A DNA stretch of 64,000 nucleotides, from positions 62,001 through 126,000 of the forward strand of contig NZ_JAOQNG010000004.1 in the NCBI RefSeq assembly GCF_025961225.1. Reading direction: 5' to 3'. The position numbers and the translations under genes are program-made. This DNA comes from Azospirillum canadense (lineage in GTDB: Bacteria > Pseudomonadota > Alphaproteobacteria > Azospirillales > Azospirillaceae). Below, piece after piece: positions 1 to 8,295 of this stretch. The first letter of the stretch is position 1. Every line of letters begins with the position of its first letter. A model generated the notes under the pieces. The model saw only the letters and a program-made list of their open reading frames with translations, was not told where the DNA came from and searched no databases.

Positions 1-87
1 CGTGTCTCTGTACCGGACAGAACCGCTGCCGTAAGGCGTCGCTGAAGAGTTCTGTGCGGGTTGCCCGTTGTTGGGCAAATCATTCTT

Positions 88-226
88 CACGGATTGCACG
101 GATTTAGACACGGATTTCGCGGATTTTCTTTTTGATGCTTTCTAAGCCGCGGCCTTTTAACAGGACGATGCTGAGCAAGCATTAAGGAAATCCGTGTCAT
201 CCGCGCCTAAATCTGTGCAATCCGTG
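88..226. repeat. long inverted repeat built from cacggatt units
   Basis: Two 20-base arms, 88-107 and 207-226, are reverse complements with one mismatch and are about 100 bases apart. The arms are rich in the direct repeat cacggatt, and further cacggattt copies lie just inside each arm. A smaller hairpin with arms ttgccc/gggcaa sits at 61-78. No gene is visible in 1-346 apart from this structure and the Fur box before the receptor gene. It may be a dispersed repeat or the transcript end of a gene left of the window. Confidence 0.6.
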
Positions 227-310
227 TAAATTCTGTTGCCCGCGAGAATCCAAGCCCCCCTGCTGCCGCCTTATTGCAATTAAGAATCGTTTTCAGTATA
301 CGAACGGAAT

Positions 311-325
311 TGAGAATGATTCTCA
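311..325 (+). promoter_or_regulatory. Fur box
   Basis: TGAGAATGATTCTCA is a perfect 7-1-7 palindrome matching the Fur consensus TGATAATNATTATCA at most positions. It lies 22 bases before the GTG start of the siderophore receptor, so it would cover the promoter or the initial transcribed region. A weaker related site, taagaatcgttttca, lies at 281-295. Iron repression of the downstream unit is inferred. Confidence 0.8.
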
Positions 326-346
326 TGAGCAAGAGGGTGGGGCGAA

Positions 347-2527
347 GTGGCGAAGAATGCGGGAATCAGCGGCCGCCGCTGGGGCAAGGCGGTTGGCGCG
401 GCGGTGCTGAGCGGGTTGATGGCGCCGGGCGTGGCGGGGGCGCAGGGCACCGGTACCCGCGCACCGGCCGGGACGTTGGCCGGAACGGTGGAAATGCCGG
501 CGGTGACGGTCACGGGCCAGGGTGAGACGGCGCTGTCGCCGGTGACCGGCTACGTCGCCAACCAGCAGGCCACGGGCACCAAGACGGATACGCCGCTGAT
601 CGAGACACCGCAGTCCATCTCCGTCATCCCCAGCGACCAGATCCGCGACCAGAACGCGCAAACCCTGAACCAGGTCGTGCGCTACACCGCCGGCGTGACG
701 CCGGAGACGCGCGGCGCGGTCGCCACCCGCTATGACCAGCTGAAGGTCCGCGGCTTCGACGCGGACACGTACTGGAACGGGTTGAAGCTCCAGTCGCTCT
801 GGTACGCCTCGCCGCAGCTCGACCCCTACCTGATGGAGCGGATCGAGGTGCTGAAGGGCCCCTCCTCCGTGCTTTACGGCCAAGCGCCGGCCGGCGGCCT
901 GATCAACCAGGTCAGCAAGCGCCCGACCGCCACCCGGCAGAACGAGATCGGGTTCGAGTTCGGCACCAACGGCCACCTGCGCGGCACCGCGGACTTCTCC
1001 GGCCCCCTCGATGCCGAGGGCAAGTACCTCTACCGCTTCACCGGCGTCGGCCTCAGCGAGGACGGCCAGATGAAGATGACGGAGAACGAGCGCGTCGCCA
1101 TCGCCCCCAGCTTCACCTGGCGGCCCGACGCCGACACCAGCCTGACGCTGCTGGGCCTCTACCAGCGCGACCCCAAGGCCAATTCCTACGGCGGCATCCC
1201 GCCCCAGGGCACGGTGCTGTACAACCCGCTCGGCAAGATTCCGGCCGACTTCTACGACGGCGACCCAAATTTCGAGACCTTCGACCGCAAGACCGCGTCC
1301 GTCGGCTACGCCTTCGACAAGCGGCTGAGCGACGTCTGGACCGCGCGCCTGAACGGCCGCTGGATGCACACGAAGCTCGCCTACGACAGCGTCTACGCCA
1401 ACGGCCTGTCGTCGGACTTCCGCACGCTGAACCGCGGCGTCGCTACCTCGCGGGAGGAGATGGACAGCACCACGCTGGACAATCAGGTGGAGGGCCGCTT
1501 CGGCACCGGCCCGGTGCAGCACACGCTGCTGGCCGGCTTCGACTACCAACGGGTGGACGGCAACTACGCGCCCGGCTTCGGCGTGGGCCCGTCGCTCGAC
1601 ATCTTCGCGCCGGTCTACGGCCTGCCCATCACGCCGCCGCCGACCAGCCGCACCGATCTGGTCGGCAACCAATACGGCCTCTACCTCCAGGACCAGCTGC
1701 GCTGGAACGGCTTCATCCTGACGCTGGCCGGGCGCTACGACTGGGCCGACACCGCCTCCACCACCGCGTTCGGCAAGTCCAGCAAGGATGACCAAGCCTT
1801 CACCAAGCGCGCCGGCCTGACCTACGTCTTCGAGAACGGCATCGCCCCCTACGTCAGCTACGCGGAGTCCTTCACGCCGCAAACCGGCGCCGACGTTTCC
1901 GGCCGGCTGTTCGACCCGGAGGAAGGCACGCAGTACGAGGTCGGCGTGAAGTACCAGCCGCCGGGGCTGAACAGCCTGTTCACGCTGGCGCTGTTCGACC
2001 TGACGCGCAGCAATCTGCTGACCGGCGACCCGGCCAACCCCGGCTTCTCCGTCCAATCCGGCGAGGCGCGCTCGCGCGGCGTGGAGTTCGAGGCCCGCGT
2101 CGGCCTGACGAAGCAGCTCGACCTGATCGGCACCTACACCTACCAGAAGGTCGAATTCACCAAGAACAACGACGGCTTCCAGGGCAAGGAGCTGCCCGCC
2201 GTGCCACGCCACCAAGCGTCCGCCTGGGCGATGTACCGCATGCCGGAGGGCACCGCGCTGAACGGCCTGAACGTCGGCGCCGGCGTCCGCTTCACCGGCA
2301 GCACGAAGAACGACGCCAACAGCTTCAAGGTGCCGTCCTTCACGCTGGTCGACGCCGCGGTGTCCTACGACCTGGGTGCGCTGTCCACCAAGCTGACCGG
2401 GGCGGAGGTCTCGCTGAACGTCAAGAACCTGTTCGACAAGGAGTATGTGGCCTCCTGCTACTACGGCGACTGGTGCGCCTACGGCTACCAGCGCACGGTG
2501 ACCGCCGGCCTGCGCTACCGCTGGTGA
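347..2527 (+). CDS. TonB-dependent siderophore receptor
   Basis: Outer-membrane 22-strand barrel receptor for a ferric siderophore, powered by TonB-ExbBD. The 726-residue protein has a signal peptide (residues 1-33, ending AGA-QG) and a TonB-box-like MPAVTVTGQ near residue 47. A plug domain follows, with the family signature TPQSISVIPSDQIRDQ and VLKGPSSVLYGQAPAGGLIN, and the barrel ends in the aromatic residues YRW. The start is a GTG with an AGAGGGTGGGG ribosome site; the ATG at 325 is out of frame. The Fur box just upstream and the PepSY gene downstream support an iron role. The siderophore cannot be named. Length is usual for the FpvA/FhuA class. Confidence 0.93.
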   Translation: MAKNAGISGRRWGKAVGAAVLSGLMAPGVAGAQGTGTRAPAGTLAGTVEMPAVTVTGQGETALSPVTGYVANQQATGTKTDTPLIETPQSISVIPSDQIRDQNAQTLNQVVRYTAGVTPETRGAVATRYDQLKVRGFDADTYWNGLKLQSLWYASPQLDPYLMERIEVLKGPSSVLYGQAPAGGLINQVSKRPTATRQNEIGFEFGTNGHLRGTADFSGPLDAEGKYLYRFTGVGLSEDGQMKMTENERVAIAPSFTWRPDADTSLTLLGLYQRDPKANSYGGIPPQGTVLYNPLGKIPADFYDGDPNFETFDRKTASVGYAFDKRLSDVWTARLNGRWMHTKLAYDSVYANGLSSDFRTLNRGVATSREEMDSTTLDNQVEGRFGTGPVQHTLLAGFDYQRVDGNYAPGFGVGPSLDIFAPVYGLPITPPPTSRTDLVGNQYGLYLQDQLRWNGFILTLAGRYDWADTASTTAFGKSSKDDQAFTKRAGLTYVFENGIAPYVSYAESFTPQTGADVSGRLFDPEEGTQYEVGVKYQPPGLNSLFTLALFDLTRSNLLTGDPANPGFSVQSGEARSRGVEFEARVGLTKQLDLIGTYTYQKVEFTKNNDGFQGKELPAVPRHQASAWAMYRMPEGTALNGLNVGAGVRFTGSTKNDANSFKVPSFTLVDAAVSYDLGALSTKLTGAEVSLNVKNLFDKEYVASCYYGDWCAYGYQRTVTAGLRYRW

Positions 2528-2573
2528 CGGCCCCGCTTCCGTCCCTCCTGTTCCCCCTGCAAAGGACGCTGAC

Positions 2574-3719
2574 ATGACGCCTGCGAGCCTGCGCGGCTGG
2601 CGCCTCGTCCATCGCTGGACCAGCCTGATCTGCTCGGTGAACCTGCTGATCCTCTGCGTCACCGGGCTGATCCTGGTCTTCCACCACGAGATCCAGCACC
2701 TGATGGGCGAGGAACTCGACACCACCCGGACGGAGGGGCAGGCGCACCTGCCCCTCCAGTCGCTGGTGGACATCGCGCGGAAGACCGATCCCGCGCTGGT
2801 GCCGAAGCTGTTCTCCGTGGATCCGGACGACGCGGGCGGCAACTACATCTACCTCGGCGCGCCGGGCCTGCGCGATTTCGAAGACGGGCGCTGGGTCGTC
2901 CTGAACACCCAAACCGGCGCCAACCAAGTTCTGAAGCCGCCAGAGGAGACGCTGACCGGTTTCCTGCTGAAGCTGCACGTCGACCTGTTCACCGGCTTTC
3001 CCGGCCAGATGTTCGTCGGCGTCATGGGCATCCTGTTCGTGGTCAGCACGGTCAGCGGGCTGGTCGTCTACGGCCCCTTCATGAAGAAGCTCGCCTTCGG
3101 CCTGCTGCGCTTCGGCCGCGGCCCGCGCATCGCCAACATCGACCTGCACAACCTGTTCGGCGTCGCGACGCTGACCTGGGCCTTCGTGGTCGGCCTGACC
3201 GGCGCGATCCTGTCCTTCTCGCCGTTGATCGTCAGCTACTGGCAGAACACCGAACTGGTCGCCATGGCCGCCCGCCACACGGAGCCGATGAGCGGCACGC
3301 CCATCAGCATCGATCAGGCAGCCCAAGCCGGCCAAGCGGCCTTTCCCGGCAAGGACCTGGCCTTCATCGCCTATCCCGGCAACAACTACTCCAGCGACCG
3401 CCACTTCAGCGTGATGGTGCGCGGCCACACCGAGCTGACCAAGCGGCTGCTCAGCGTCGCGCTGGTCGACGCGGAGACCGGTACGGTGGTGGAGACGGCG
3501 GACACGCCCTGGTACATGACCGTGCTGCTGCTGTCCGGCCCCTTCCATTTCGGCGACTACGGCGGGCTGCCGCTGCAAATCCTCTGGGCGCTGTTCACCA
3601 TCGTCACCGGCGTGGTGACGGTCACCGGCTTCATCGCCTGGGTGAAGCGCCCGCGCTCCCGCACCGCCGGGGCGGAGGAGCGCGCGGTCGCGGCCAGCAA
3701 GGAAGGGAGCAAGGCATGA
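2574..3719 (+). CDS. PepSY-associated TM protein (iron-regulated, PiuB-like)
   Basis: Inner-membrane protein of 381 residues with four hydrophobic segments. The first is near the N-terminus (RLVHRWTSLICSVNLLIL), two lie around residues 145-170 and 195-220, and one is at the C-terminus (about 340-362). The periplasmic loops carry PepSY-like sequence. Members of this family are often paired with TonB siderophore receptors and are proposed to act in periplasmic reduction of ferric siderophores, though the reaction is not settled. It follows the receptor by 46 bases behind an AAAGGA ribosome site and overlaps the next small gene by 4 bases, so the three form one operon. Confidence 0.88.
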   Translation: MTPASLRGWRLVHRWTSLICSVNLLILCVTGLILVFHHEIQHLMGEELDTTRTEGQAHLPLQSLVDIARKTDPALVPKLFSVDPDDAGGNYIYLGAPGLRDFEDGRWVVLNTQTGANQVLKPPEETLTGFLLKLHVDLFTGFPGQMFVGVMGILFVVSTVSGLVVYGPFMKKLAFGLLRFGRGPRIANIDLHNLFGVATLTWAFVVGLTGAILSFSPLIVSYWQNTELVAMAARHTEPMSGTPISIDQAAQAGQAAFPGKDLAFIAYPGNNYSSDRHFSVMVRGHTELTKRLLSVALVDAETGTVVETADTPWYMTVLLLSGPFHFGDYGGLPLQILWALFTIVTGVVTVTGFIAWVKRPRSRTAGAEERAVAASKEGSKA

Positions 3720-3889
3720 CCGGCGTCTGGTGCATCCCCACCGCTCTGGCCCTGCTGTCCCTGCTCGGCCTCGCTGCCGCCATCCTCGGCGACGGCGTGT
3801 GGCATTGGATCTGCTGGGCGGGGTTGTCCATCCCGTTGCTGGTTTGCGCGGCGAAGCTCTGGCGCCAGTGGCCGCGCGCCATGGCTTGA
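3716..3889 (+). CDS. 57-residue membrane protein of the iron operon
   Basis: Its ATG overlaps the stop of the PepSY gene as ATGA, a strong sign of translational coupling. The product begins MTGVWCIPTALALLSLLG and has two hydrophobic segments (about residues 6-24 and 30-46), ending in a basic tail KLWRQWPRAMA. Similar tiny two-helix proteins follow PiuB/PepSY genes in other proteobacteria, from memory. It has no catalytic motif and may be an accessory or stabilising subunit of the PepSY protein. Size and placement make it a real gene, but its function is unknown. Confidence 0.75.
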   Translation: MTGVWCIPTALALLSLLGLAAAILGDGVWHWICWAGLSIPLLVCAAKLWRQWPRAMA

Positions 3890-3902
3890 ATGCGCATAAA
3901 TC

Positions 3903-3925
3903 CCCTCTCCCCTCCGGGGAGAGGG
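3903..3925. repeat. ccctctcccc palindrome, possible terminator
   Basis: Arms ccctctcccc and ggggagaggg with a 3-base loop, 13 bases after the stop of the small membrane protein gene. It could end the iron operon, but it has no T-run. The same palindrome family recurs at 12130, 20655, 33544 and 33649, so it is also a dispersed repeat. Confidence 0.6.
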
Positions 3926-4085
3926 AAGAACACCGCACCCAGCCCGCGCAGAAGGCTTGCGGCGGCGATGATGCATGCTGTAAATTGATCATCGGTACAC
4001 ATTGACGACCAATGCGCTCAGTAATCCGCCTACCTGCGCGCCTTTGATTGCGTGTGCCGCATCATTGCACGCGAGGACGGCGCTC

Positions 4086-4664
4086 ATGACGGATCGCGGG
4101 ACCACCATCCACGAGGGTGCCATCCCAGAGGGCGCCAGCCCAGGCGGAACAACCCGGCGCGCGGTTCTCGCCGGCTTGGCCGGCACCACCGTGATCGCTG
4201 CCCTGCCCGCCGTTCCCGCCGCCGCCACAGTCTCCGCGACCGCCACCCCGGCTATGCCGGAAAGCTTCCTGGCCGCCTCGTCGAAGCTGTGCGGCATCGC
4301 GCTGGACAAGAGCTACCTCCAACTCGCCGGCAGCATCTGGCAGGCCCTGGCCGCGCAGGATGGCCGGACCCTCACCGAAATCTGCCGCATCGCCGCCGCA
4401 GCACCGGACGACGCCACCCTGCGGCGCCGGCTGGTGGACGATGCCCGCTTCTGGCCGAAGACGGAGGCGCTGATCTCCGCCTGGTACACCGGCATGGTCC
4501 CGACGGGAACGACGCCCGGCACCGGCTGCACGGAGCCGCAGACGGTCAACCGCGTGATCACCTTCGACGAGGCGCTGGCCTGGACCGTCTGCGAGGACTT
4601 CACCAAGCCGCCGGCCACCTGCGGCGGCCCCTTCGGCTACTGGCACGACGAACCTCCGGCCTGA
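4086..4664 (+). CDS. Tat-exported small subunit of a GMC dehydrogenase
   Basis: The 192-residue product has a twin-arginine signal (TTRRAVLAGLAG, arginines 24-25, hydrophobic to about residue 45). After it comes the small helical domain typical of gluconate/sorbitol/FAD-glucose dehydrogenase small subunits (LDKSYLQLAGSIWQALA, and the C-terminal YWHDEPPA). In that family the small subunit carries the Tat signal and takes the folded FAD subunit across the membrane by hitchhiking. The ATG at 4086 has an AGGA site 8 bases upstream, and its signal starts in the right place. An in-frame start further upstream (4002) is less likely. The catalytic subunit follows after a repeat element. Confidence 0.85.
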   Translation: MTDRGTTIHEGAIPEGASPGGTTRRAVLAGLAGTTVIAALPAVPAAATVSATATPAMPESFLAASSKLCGIALDKSYLQLAGSIWQALAAQDGRTLTEICRIAAAAPDDATLRRRLVDDARFWPKTEALISAWYTGMVPTGTTPGTGCTEPQTVNRVITFDEALAWTVCEDFTKPPATCGGPFGYWHDEPPA

Positions 4665-4674
4665 CACCGGCGCC

Positions 4675-4848
4675 AAAGCGGATTGCGATCCGCTTTGGAC
4701 CGCGACGGCGGGCCCGGTCGCGCGTGCGACCGAAGCCCGGCCTCTCGCGGGAACAAAGTTCCCGCTGGCGGCAGGCGGATGCCATAGGCATCCGCTGAGA
4801 GCCGGCAAGTGAGGCCATAAGAATCTAAAGCGAACGGAAGTTCGCTTT
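4675..4848 (+). repeat. 174-bp palindrome-rich repeat, copy 1
   Basis: Chain of four palindromes: 4675-4696 (arms aaagcggat/atccgcttt), 4747-4765 (gcgggaac/gttcccgc), 4775-4795 (gcggatgcc/ggcatccgc) and 4827-4848 (aaagcgaac/gttcgcttt). A reverse-complement copy of the same 174-base length lies at 10863-11036. It fills the gap between the two dehydrogenase subunit genes. The ribosome site AAGGAG of the large subunit begins directly at its right end. It resembles REP/BIME-type elements; no transposase is encoded. Confidence 0.85.
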
Positions 4849-4859
4849 AAGGAGACAGA

Positions 4860-6596
4860 ATGGACCGGATCGAGGAGAACGGCCCGGCGCGGGAAACGCT
4901 CCAGGCCGACGTGCTGGTGATCGGCGCCGGCGTCGCGGGCGGGCTGATGGCCTATGAGCTGGCCCGCCAGAAGCGCCGGGTGACCATCCTGGAGGCCGGC
5001 CCCCACATCGAGCGCGACAAGGCGGTCGCCCGCTTCCGCGAATCATCCACCAAGGGCGCCAACTCCCCTTACGAGAACGCCCCCTACGCCCCCACCCCGG
5101 ACGACCAGACGCCCTGGACCTTCTACGGACAGCAGGCGCAGGGCACGACGCCGGTGACGAAGCAGACGGCCTTCCAGGGCCTGTACCTGCGCGGGGTCGG
5201 CGGCACCTCCTGGCACTACACGGGCCATGCGGAGCGCTTCCACCCCAACGACTTCCGGATGAGGAGCGCCTATGGCGTCGCCCGCGACTGGCCGGTTTCC
5301 TATGAGGAGCTGGAGCCCTGGTACCTGAAGGCGGAGGACTATTGGGGTGTCGCCGGCGGGCCGGACACCATCGGGCCGCCGCGCAGCGCCCCCTACCCGC
5401 TGCCGCCGGTGCCCATCTCCTATCTCGACCGCATGGTCGCCGCGGCGGCGGAGCCGCTGGGCTGGGGCGTGGGCGGCTACCCGCACGCCCGCGTGTCGGT
5501 GCCGGAGGGCTACGACGGACGACCGCAATGCTGCGGCAACGCCAGCTGCCGCTTCGTCTGCCCGATCGCCGCCAAGTATGACGCCTCCGTCCACGTCATG
5601 AAGGCGGTCGCGGCCGGGGCCACGCTGCTGGCCGGCCGCGTTGTCTACAACATCGACGTTGGCGAGGACGGGCAAGTCACCGCCGTGCAGTACCGGTTGG
5701 CCGACGGCGGCTGGGGCGAGGCGCGGGCCAAGCTGTTCATCCTCGCCGCCCACGCCATCGAGACGCCGAAGCTGCTGCTGATGTCCACGCGCCGGCGTGC
5801 GAAGGGGGTCGCCAACGGTTCCGGCCTCGTCGGGCGCAACCTGATGTGCAACGTGGACATCGACACGCAGGGCTACGCGCCCAGCGCCGTCTGGCCCTTC
5901 CGCGGCCCGGTCAGCGCCACCGGCGGCGTCACCGGCCTGCGCGACGGCCCCTTCCGCGCCAAACAGGCCGCCGCGGCGACCTTCATCGTCAATGGCGGCT
6001 TCAACATGAGCATGGGCGCCATCGAGGAGGCGCAGTCGGCCCTGAAGCAGAAGCTGATCGGGGCGGAGCTGCGCGCCCGCGTCCACGACAACACGTCGCG
6101 CCAGGTGCACCTGTCCAGCTCCGTCGAGGTGCTGCCGGACGAGCGCAACACGGTGGCGCCGGACTGGACGCGCCGCGACGCGCTGGGCCTGCCGCTGCCC
6201 AAGGTGGACTTCCGCGTCGACGACTACACCCTGCGCGGCTGGACCGCCGCGCGGGAGCGCGACCGGGCCATCCTGGTGAAGATGGGGGCGACCTCCGTCA
6301 CCCCGCCGGCCCCCGGGACTTCATCCTCCAAAATGGCGTCCTCCAAGACCTGCCCGGATCCGGAGCCGGTGCCGGTGCCGAGCGTCGATTACGCCATCAT
6401 CGGCGGCACCGCGGTGATGGGCGACGACCCGAAGACCTCCGTGGTCGACCGGTTCGGGCGTAGCCACGACCACCCGAACCTCTTCATCCTCGGGACGTCG
6501 GCCTACCCGACCATCACGATCTGCTCGCCGTCGCTGACGCTCGCGGCCCTGGCCCTGCGCGCGGCCGACCACATCGTCACGCGCGGCCTCGCGTGA
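4860..6596 (+). CDS. GMC oxidoreductase, large subunit, with iron-sulfur motif
   Basis: Flavoprotein of 578 residues related to the FAD subunit of gluconate 2-dehydrogenase and FAD-glucose dehydrogenase. The N-terminal FAD motif is VIGAGVAGG, followed by the ribose-binding ILEAGPHIERD. Cysteines C224, C225, C230 and C234 (QCCGNASCRFVCP) match the [3Fe-4S] motif known in FAD-glucose dehydrogenases. The C-terminal GMC domain is present (IIGGTAVMGDD, NLFILGTSAYP). From remembered alignments the catalytic histidine before GGT is A512, and the second catalytic His/Asn is S556 (TICSPSLT). It probably leaves the cell bound to the upstream Tat small subunit. No cytochrome c subunit follows; multicopper oxidases do. 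Substrate unknown. Confidence 0.85.
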   Translation: MDRIEENGPARETLQADVLVIGAGVAGGLMAYELARQKRRVTILEAGPHIERDKAVARFRESSTKGANSPYENAPYAPTPDDQTPWTFYGQQAQGTTPVTKQTAFQGLYLRGVGGTSWHYTGHAERFHPNDFRMRSAYGVARDWPVSYEELEPWYLKAEDYWGVAGGPDTIGPPRSAPYPLPPVPISYLDRMVAAAAEPLGWGVGGYPHARVSVPEGYDGRPQCCGNASCRFVCPIAAKYDASVHVMKAVAAGATLLAGRVVYNIDVGEDGQVTAVQYRLADGGWGEARAKLFILAAHAIETPKLLLMSTRRRAKGVANGSGLVGRNLMCNVDIDTQGYAPSAVWPFRGPVSATGGVTGLRDGPFRAKQAAAATFIVNGGFNMSMGAIEEAQSALKQKLIGAELRARVHDNTSRQVHLSSSVEVLPDERNTVAPDWTRRDALGLPLPKVDFRVDDYTLRGWTAARERDRAILVKMGATSVTPPAPGTSSSKMASSKTCPDPEPVPVPSVDYAIIGGTAVMGDDPKTSVVDRFGRSHDHPNLFILGTSAYPTITICSPSLTLAALALRAADHIVTRGLA

Positions 6597-6625
6597 GACA
6601 CCTTCGGGCAGCAGGGAAGAACACC

Positions 6626-8095
6626 ATGACCGTCGCCATCAACCGCCGCACGCTGCTCGAAGGCGGCCTGTGCCTCGCCGCCGCCGCGGCCTCCGGCGCC
6701 GGCTGCACCACCCTGCTGAGCGGCCCCGCCAAGGGGGCGGAGCTGCGCCAGCCGCCGCAGGTGCGCTCCACCAACGGCCTGCTCGCCACCGACGTGCGCG
6801 CCGTCTACGGGCGCTATGACCTCGCCGGGCGGCCGGTGTCTCTGCGGGGCTACGACGGGCTTCCGGTGGCGCGCACGCTGCGTGTGCGCGCGGGCGACCG
6901 CTTGGACCTGCACCTGTGGAACGACCTGCCCTGGGAAGCGGGCGGGGAGGTGTGCGGCGGCAACGTCCCGCACGCGCTGAACACCACCAACATGCACCTG
7001 CACGGGGTGCACGTCTCGCCGAACGAGCCGTCCGACTACATCCTGCTGAACCTCGTGCCGAAGGGGCCGCAGAAGGCGGGCTCGATCAGCGACTACGCCT
7101 ATTCCTACGCCATCGGCGCCGACCACCCGCCGGGCACCTACTTCTACCACGCCCACTACCACGGCTCGGTCGCGCTCCAGGTGTCGAGCGGCATGGCCGG
7201 CTGCCTGATCATCGAAGGGGCGGTGGACGACATCCCGGAAATCCGGGCGGCGGCCGAGCGCGTGCTGATGGTGCAGAGCCCCTGCGTCGGCCCCGACGGC
7301 ACATGCGAGGATCCGGCCCTGCTGAACCAGCCGGGCCCCACCCCCTGGCCGACCTACATCAACGCGCAGCTGATGCCGACCATCACCATGGCGCCGGGGG
7401 AGGTGCAGCGCTGGCGGCTGGTCAACGCCACGCACGACCGGCTGCTGCGCCTGACGGTGGCGGAGCCGGTGACCCTGGTCCTGCTCTGCGCCGACGGCAA
7501 CCCGCTGCCGATGGTCCGGCCGCTGACCGGCGCGCTGCCGCTGGTGCCCGGCAACCGGGCCGACCTGCTGGTCAAGGCGCCGCGCCGCCCCGGCCGCTAT
7601 GTGGTGGACGGCGGCACCGTCGGTCCGCTGGCGACCGTGGTGGTGGAGGACGCGCCGGCCAAGGACATGCCGCTGTTCTCCGGCGCCCTGCCCGCCTACC
7701 GCCATCTGGCGCCGATCGGCGAGGCGGAGGTGACCATGGGCCGGCGGCTGGAGTTCGGCATGACCGGCGCGCCGCAGCACGTCACCTACACCATCAACGG
7801 CGTCCCCTTCTCCTGCGACACACCCTGGGAGATCCCGCTGGGCGCGGTGGAGGAGTGGGAGATCTACAACCAGACCAACGACCCCCACCCCTTCCACATC
7901 CACGTCAACCCGTTCCAGGTCGTGTCCGGCGGCAACGTCGACCCCGGCTTGTGGCTGGACACGGTGGAACTGCCGCCGAACAAGCGCGTGACGCTGCGCA
8001 CCCGCTTCGCCAACTTCACCGGCACCTTCGTCTTCCACTGCCATACCCTGCCCCATGAAGACATGGGCATGATGCAGGCAATCAAGGTGACCTGA
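6626..8095 (+). CDS. multicopper oxidase 1, Tat-exported
   Basis: Three-domain laccase/CotA-type oxidase of 489 residues. All copper ligands are visible: H124/H126 (MHLHG), H175/H177/H179 (HAHYHG), H421/H424/H426 (HPFHIH) and H471-C472-H473 with H477 and M482 (HCHTLPHEDMGMM). M482 is the expected axial ligand of a type 1 site. The N-terminus NRRTLLEGG plus a hydrophobic stretch looks like a Tat signal. C27 follows it, but the sequence before it is a poor lipobox. The ATG at 6626 has a GGGAA site and places the signal correctly. It begins 30 bases after the GMC gene, so it is probably cotranscribed. The substrate is unknown. Confidence 0.9.
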   Translation: MTVAINRRTLLEGGLCLAAAAASGAGCTTLLSGPAKGAELRQPPQVRSTNGLLATDVRAVYGRYDLAGRPVSLRGYDGLPVARTLRVRAGDRLDLHLWNDLPWEAGGEVCGGNVPHALNTTNMHLHGVHVSPNEPSDYILLNLVPKGPQKAGSISDYAYSYAIGADHPPGTYFYHAHYHGSVALQVSSGMAGCLIIEGAVDDIPEIRAAAERVLMVQSPCVGPDGTCEDPALLNQPGPTPWPTYINAQLMPTITMAPGEVQRWRLVNATHDRLLRLTVAEPVTLVLLCADGNPLPMVRPLTGALPLVPGNRADLLVKAPRRPGRYVVDGGTVGPLATVVVEDAPAKDMPLFSGALPAYRHLAPIGEAEVTMGRRLEFGMTGAPQHVTYTINGVPFSCDTPWEIPLGAVEEWEIYNQTNDPHPFHIHVNPFQVVSGGNVDPGLWLDTVELPPNKRVTLRTRFANFTGTFVFHCHTLPHEDMGMMQAIKVT

Positions 8096-8295
8096 ACCCA
8101 TCACACACCAAAGTATGCACCTCGCCCTTCTTTAAGAATGGCAGAAGCCCATCTGCTTGCCTTTTCTGTCATTTCTGACACGTGTATTGTCAAATATTCA
8201 TACAATTATCCGTTCCTTTGGGTTGATTATCGGTCCTATCCTTCAACCGACAAGAGGGAAGGCGAAAGCCGCCCGGACCATGATTGGGGGAAGGC
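8096..8295 (+). promoter_or_regulatory. AT-richer gap, probable promoter for oxidase 2
   Basis: A 200-base gap, markedly AT-richer than its surroundings (for example aaatattcatacaattatcc), separates the two oxidase genes. That composition suggests a separate promoter for the second oxidase. I could not assign a convincing -35/-10 pair, and no small gene is visible. Confidence 0.35.

Noticed and set aside
323..2842. Very long open frame antisense to the siderophore receptor
   Set aside because: High GC leaves long stop-free antisense frames. The sequence is low-complexity Arg/Gly/Val/Ala without motifs, while the plus strand has a full TonB receptor. The same holds for antisense frames at 8236-10161, 28268-30571 and 46156-48054.
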